A stretch of 5,838 nt of DNA from CAYLZW01 sp964388085 (GTDB lineage: Bacteria > Myxococcota > UBA727 > CAYLZW01), in NCBI GenBank assembly GCA_964388085.1, contig CAYLZW010000347.1, forward strand, positions 1 to 5,838, in the 5' to 3' direction. Positions 5,262 through 5,838 of this stretch are shown here, piece after piece. Each line of letters opens with the position of its first letter. Position 1 is the stretch's first letter. The translations under genes and the position numbers were made by a program. The notes below the pieces were generated by a model. It ran no database searches. It saw only the letters and a list, made by a program, of their open reading frames with translations, and was not told where the DNA came from.

Positions 5262-5838
5262 TCACGGGGTCGCGCGCGTGGAAGTGTGCAACCAGCCTTC
5301 CACGATCCGGCGAGCCTGCTCGCGCTCGACGGGGGCCGAGGCGCCGTAGCGGCGCTGGAACGCCTGCAGCGCGGCGTCTCGCACCATCGGGTCCTTGTCG
5401 TCGAACGCGCGCAGCATGAGCGGGGCGAGCTCCTGCTGCTCGCTGCGGTAGGCCGCGAGATCGATGACGACCGAGCGCACGCGCGCGTCGCCGTGGCGCG
5501 AGAGCTGCTCGAGCAGCGCCACGGACATGGTCGGCGGCGCCTTGCGAGCGCGGTACTCGCCGTAGGCTTGCGGCACCAGGAAGGCCACGAAGCCGAGGGC
5601 GATGAGCACCTGGAACAGCGCGCGGCCGCTCATGAAGCCGCGCCGGCGCGCCACCACGACGGCGTCCACGAGCGTCATCACCACGAACAGCAAGAACAGG
5701 ACCGGGGCCAGCAGCAGCCACTCCGCGGGCAGCTGATGTCCTCGCACCGCGGCGACGATCTGCGGTTGTCCGAGCAGCGCGAACGCGGCCGAGAGCAGCA
5801 ACGCCACGAGGAGCGCGATGCGTAGCGCGCCGCGCGTC
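5262..5838 (-). CDS. Three-helix membrane protein with HEAT-like C-terminal tail, 5' partial
   Basis: 191 residues are visible. The frame is open to the right edge with no stop, and a GTG at 5807 falls inside a hydrophobic helix (visible residues 4-22, ALRIALLVALLLSAAFALL), so the true start should be beyond base 5838. Two more helices follow at about 40-63 and 73-91, then a cytoplasmic or periplasmic tail. Residues 104-165 look like two HEAT-type helical hairpins: SVALLEQLSRHGDARVRSVVIDLAAY, then APLMLRAFDDKDPMVRDAALQAFQRRYG, with the usual D-x-x-VR motif in each. HEAT repeats generally bind proteins; no enzyme motif is seen. The gene ends 14 nt before the HAMP gene, so the two are very likely one operon. 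Family is not otherwise recognised. Confidence 0.83.
   Translation of the reverse strand, partial: TRGALRIALLVALLLSAAFALLGQPQIVAAVRGHQLPAEWLLLAPVLFLLFVVMTLVDAVVVARRRGFMSGRALFQVLIALGFVAFLVPQAYGEYRARKAPPTMSVALLEQLSRHGDARVRSVVIDLAAYRSEQQELAPLMLRAFDDKDPMVRDAALQAFQRRYGASAPVEREQARRIVEGWLHTSTRATP

Noticed and set aside
4180..5349. 389-codon plus-strand frame
   Set aside because: Antisense to the HAMP gene; its Leu/Arg/Gly-rich stretch mirrors the Pro-Glu and Lys-Ala linker on the other strand.
5248..5721. N-terminal extension of the HAMP protein to a start at 5721
   Set aside because: It would overlap the HEAT gene in another frame, reads as Arg/Ala/Gly-rich shadow and buries the first membrane helix. 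ATG 5247 has its own ribosome-binding site.
5805..5807. GTG start for the HEAT-tail membrane protein
   Set aside because: The frame remains open to the window edge and the GTG falls in the middle of a membrane helix, so the real start is probably outside.

Overview
The window is very GC-rich, with G or C at most third codon positions, and its predicted proteins look like those of Myxococcota. The signs are an Asp-Ala-Gly/Pro linker behind a lipobox, a CehA/McbA-like lipoprotein, a DUF4384-like envelope protein and an MXAN_5187-type C-terminal domain. A member of the Polyangia or a related order is my best guess. This is inferred from protein style, since the window has no rRNA or other marker gene. 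No tRNA, CRISPR array, insertion sequence or phage gene was seen.

Layout. (1) Bases 1-1484, minus strand: the first 494 residues of a large secreted lipoprotein that runs off the left edge. (2) Bases 1485-1646: the only sizeable intergenic stretch, a divergent promoter region with an extended -10-like element, a strong nested inverted repeat, a 6-bp dyad and a perfect but badly placed Shine-Dalgarno sequence. (3) Bases 1647-2937, plus strand: a two-gene operon with a 7-nt gap. It encodes a small exported protein like the DUF4384 proteins of myxobacteria, then a cysteine-rich lipoprotein with two exact 61-residue cysteine repeats and a separate 24-residue cysteine ladder. (4) Around 2932-2978: convergent gene ends 9 nt apart, overlaid by competing perfect inverted repeats that probably act as a terminator. 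(5) Bases 2947-5838, minus strand: three co-directional genes. In transcription order these are a three-helix membrane protein with a HEAT-like tail (start outside the window), a two-helix HAMP protein with an MXAN_5187-like C-terminus, and a membrane-anchored protein ending in two zf-TFIIB-type zinc ribbons.

Working together. All six products appear to be exported or membrane-bound. The left half (genes 1-3) encodes outer-envelope lipoproteins and an exported protein from a divergent promoter region. The right half encodes inner-membrane proteins with cytoplasmic adaptor-like domains (HEAT, HAMP, zinc ribbon) and no recognisable enzyme, which suggests scaffolding or signalling at the inner membrane. 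None of the six can be given a biochemical reaction from sequence alone. The longest open frames on the opposite strands are antisense shadows typical of high-GC DNA.
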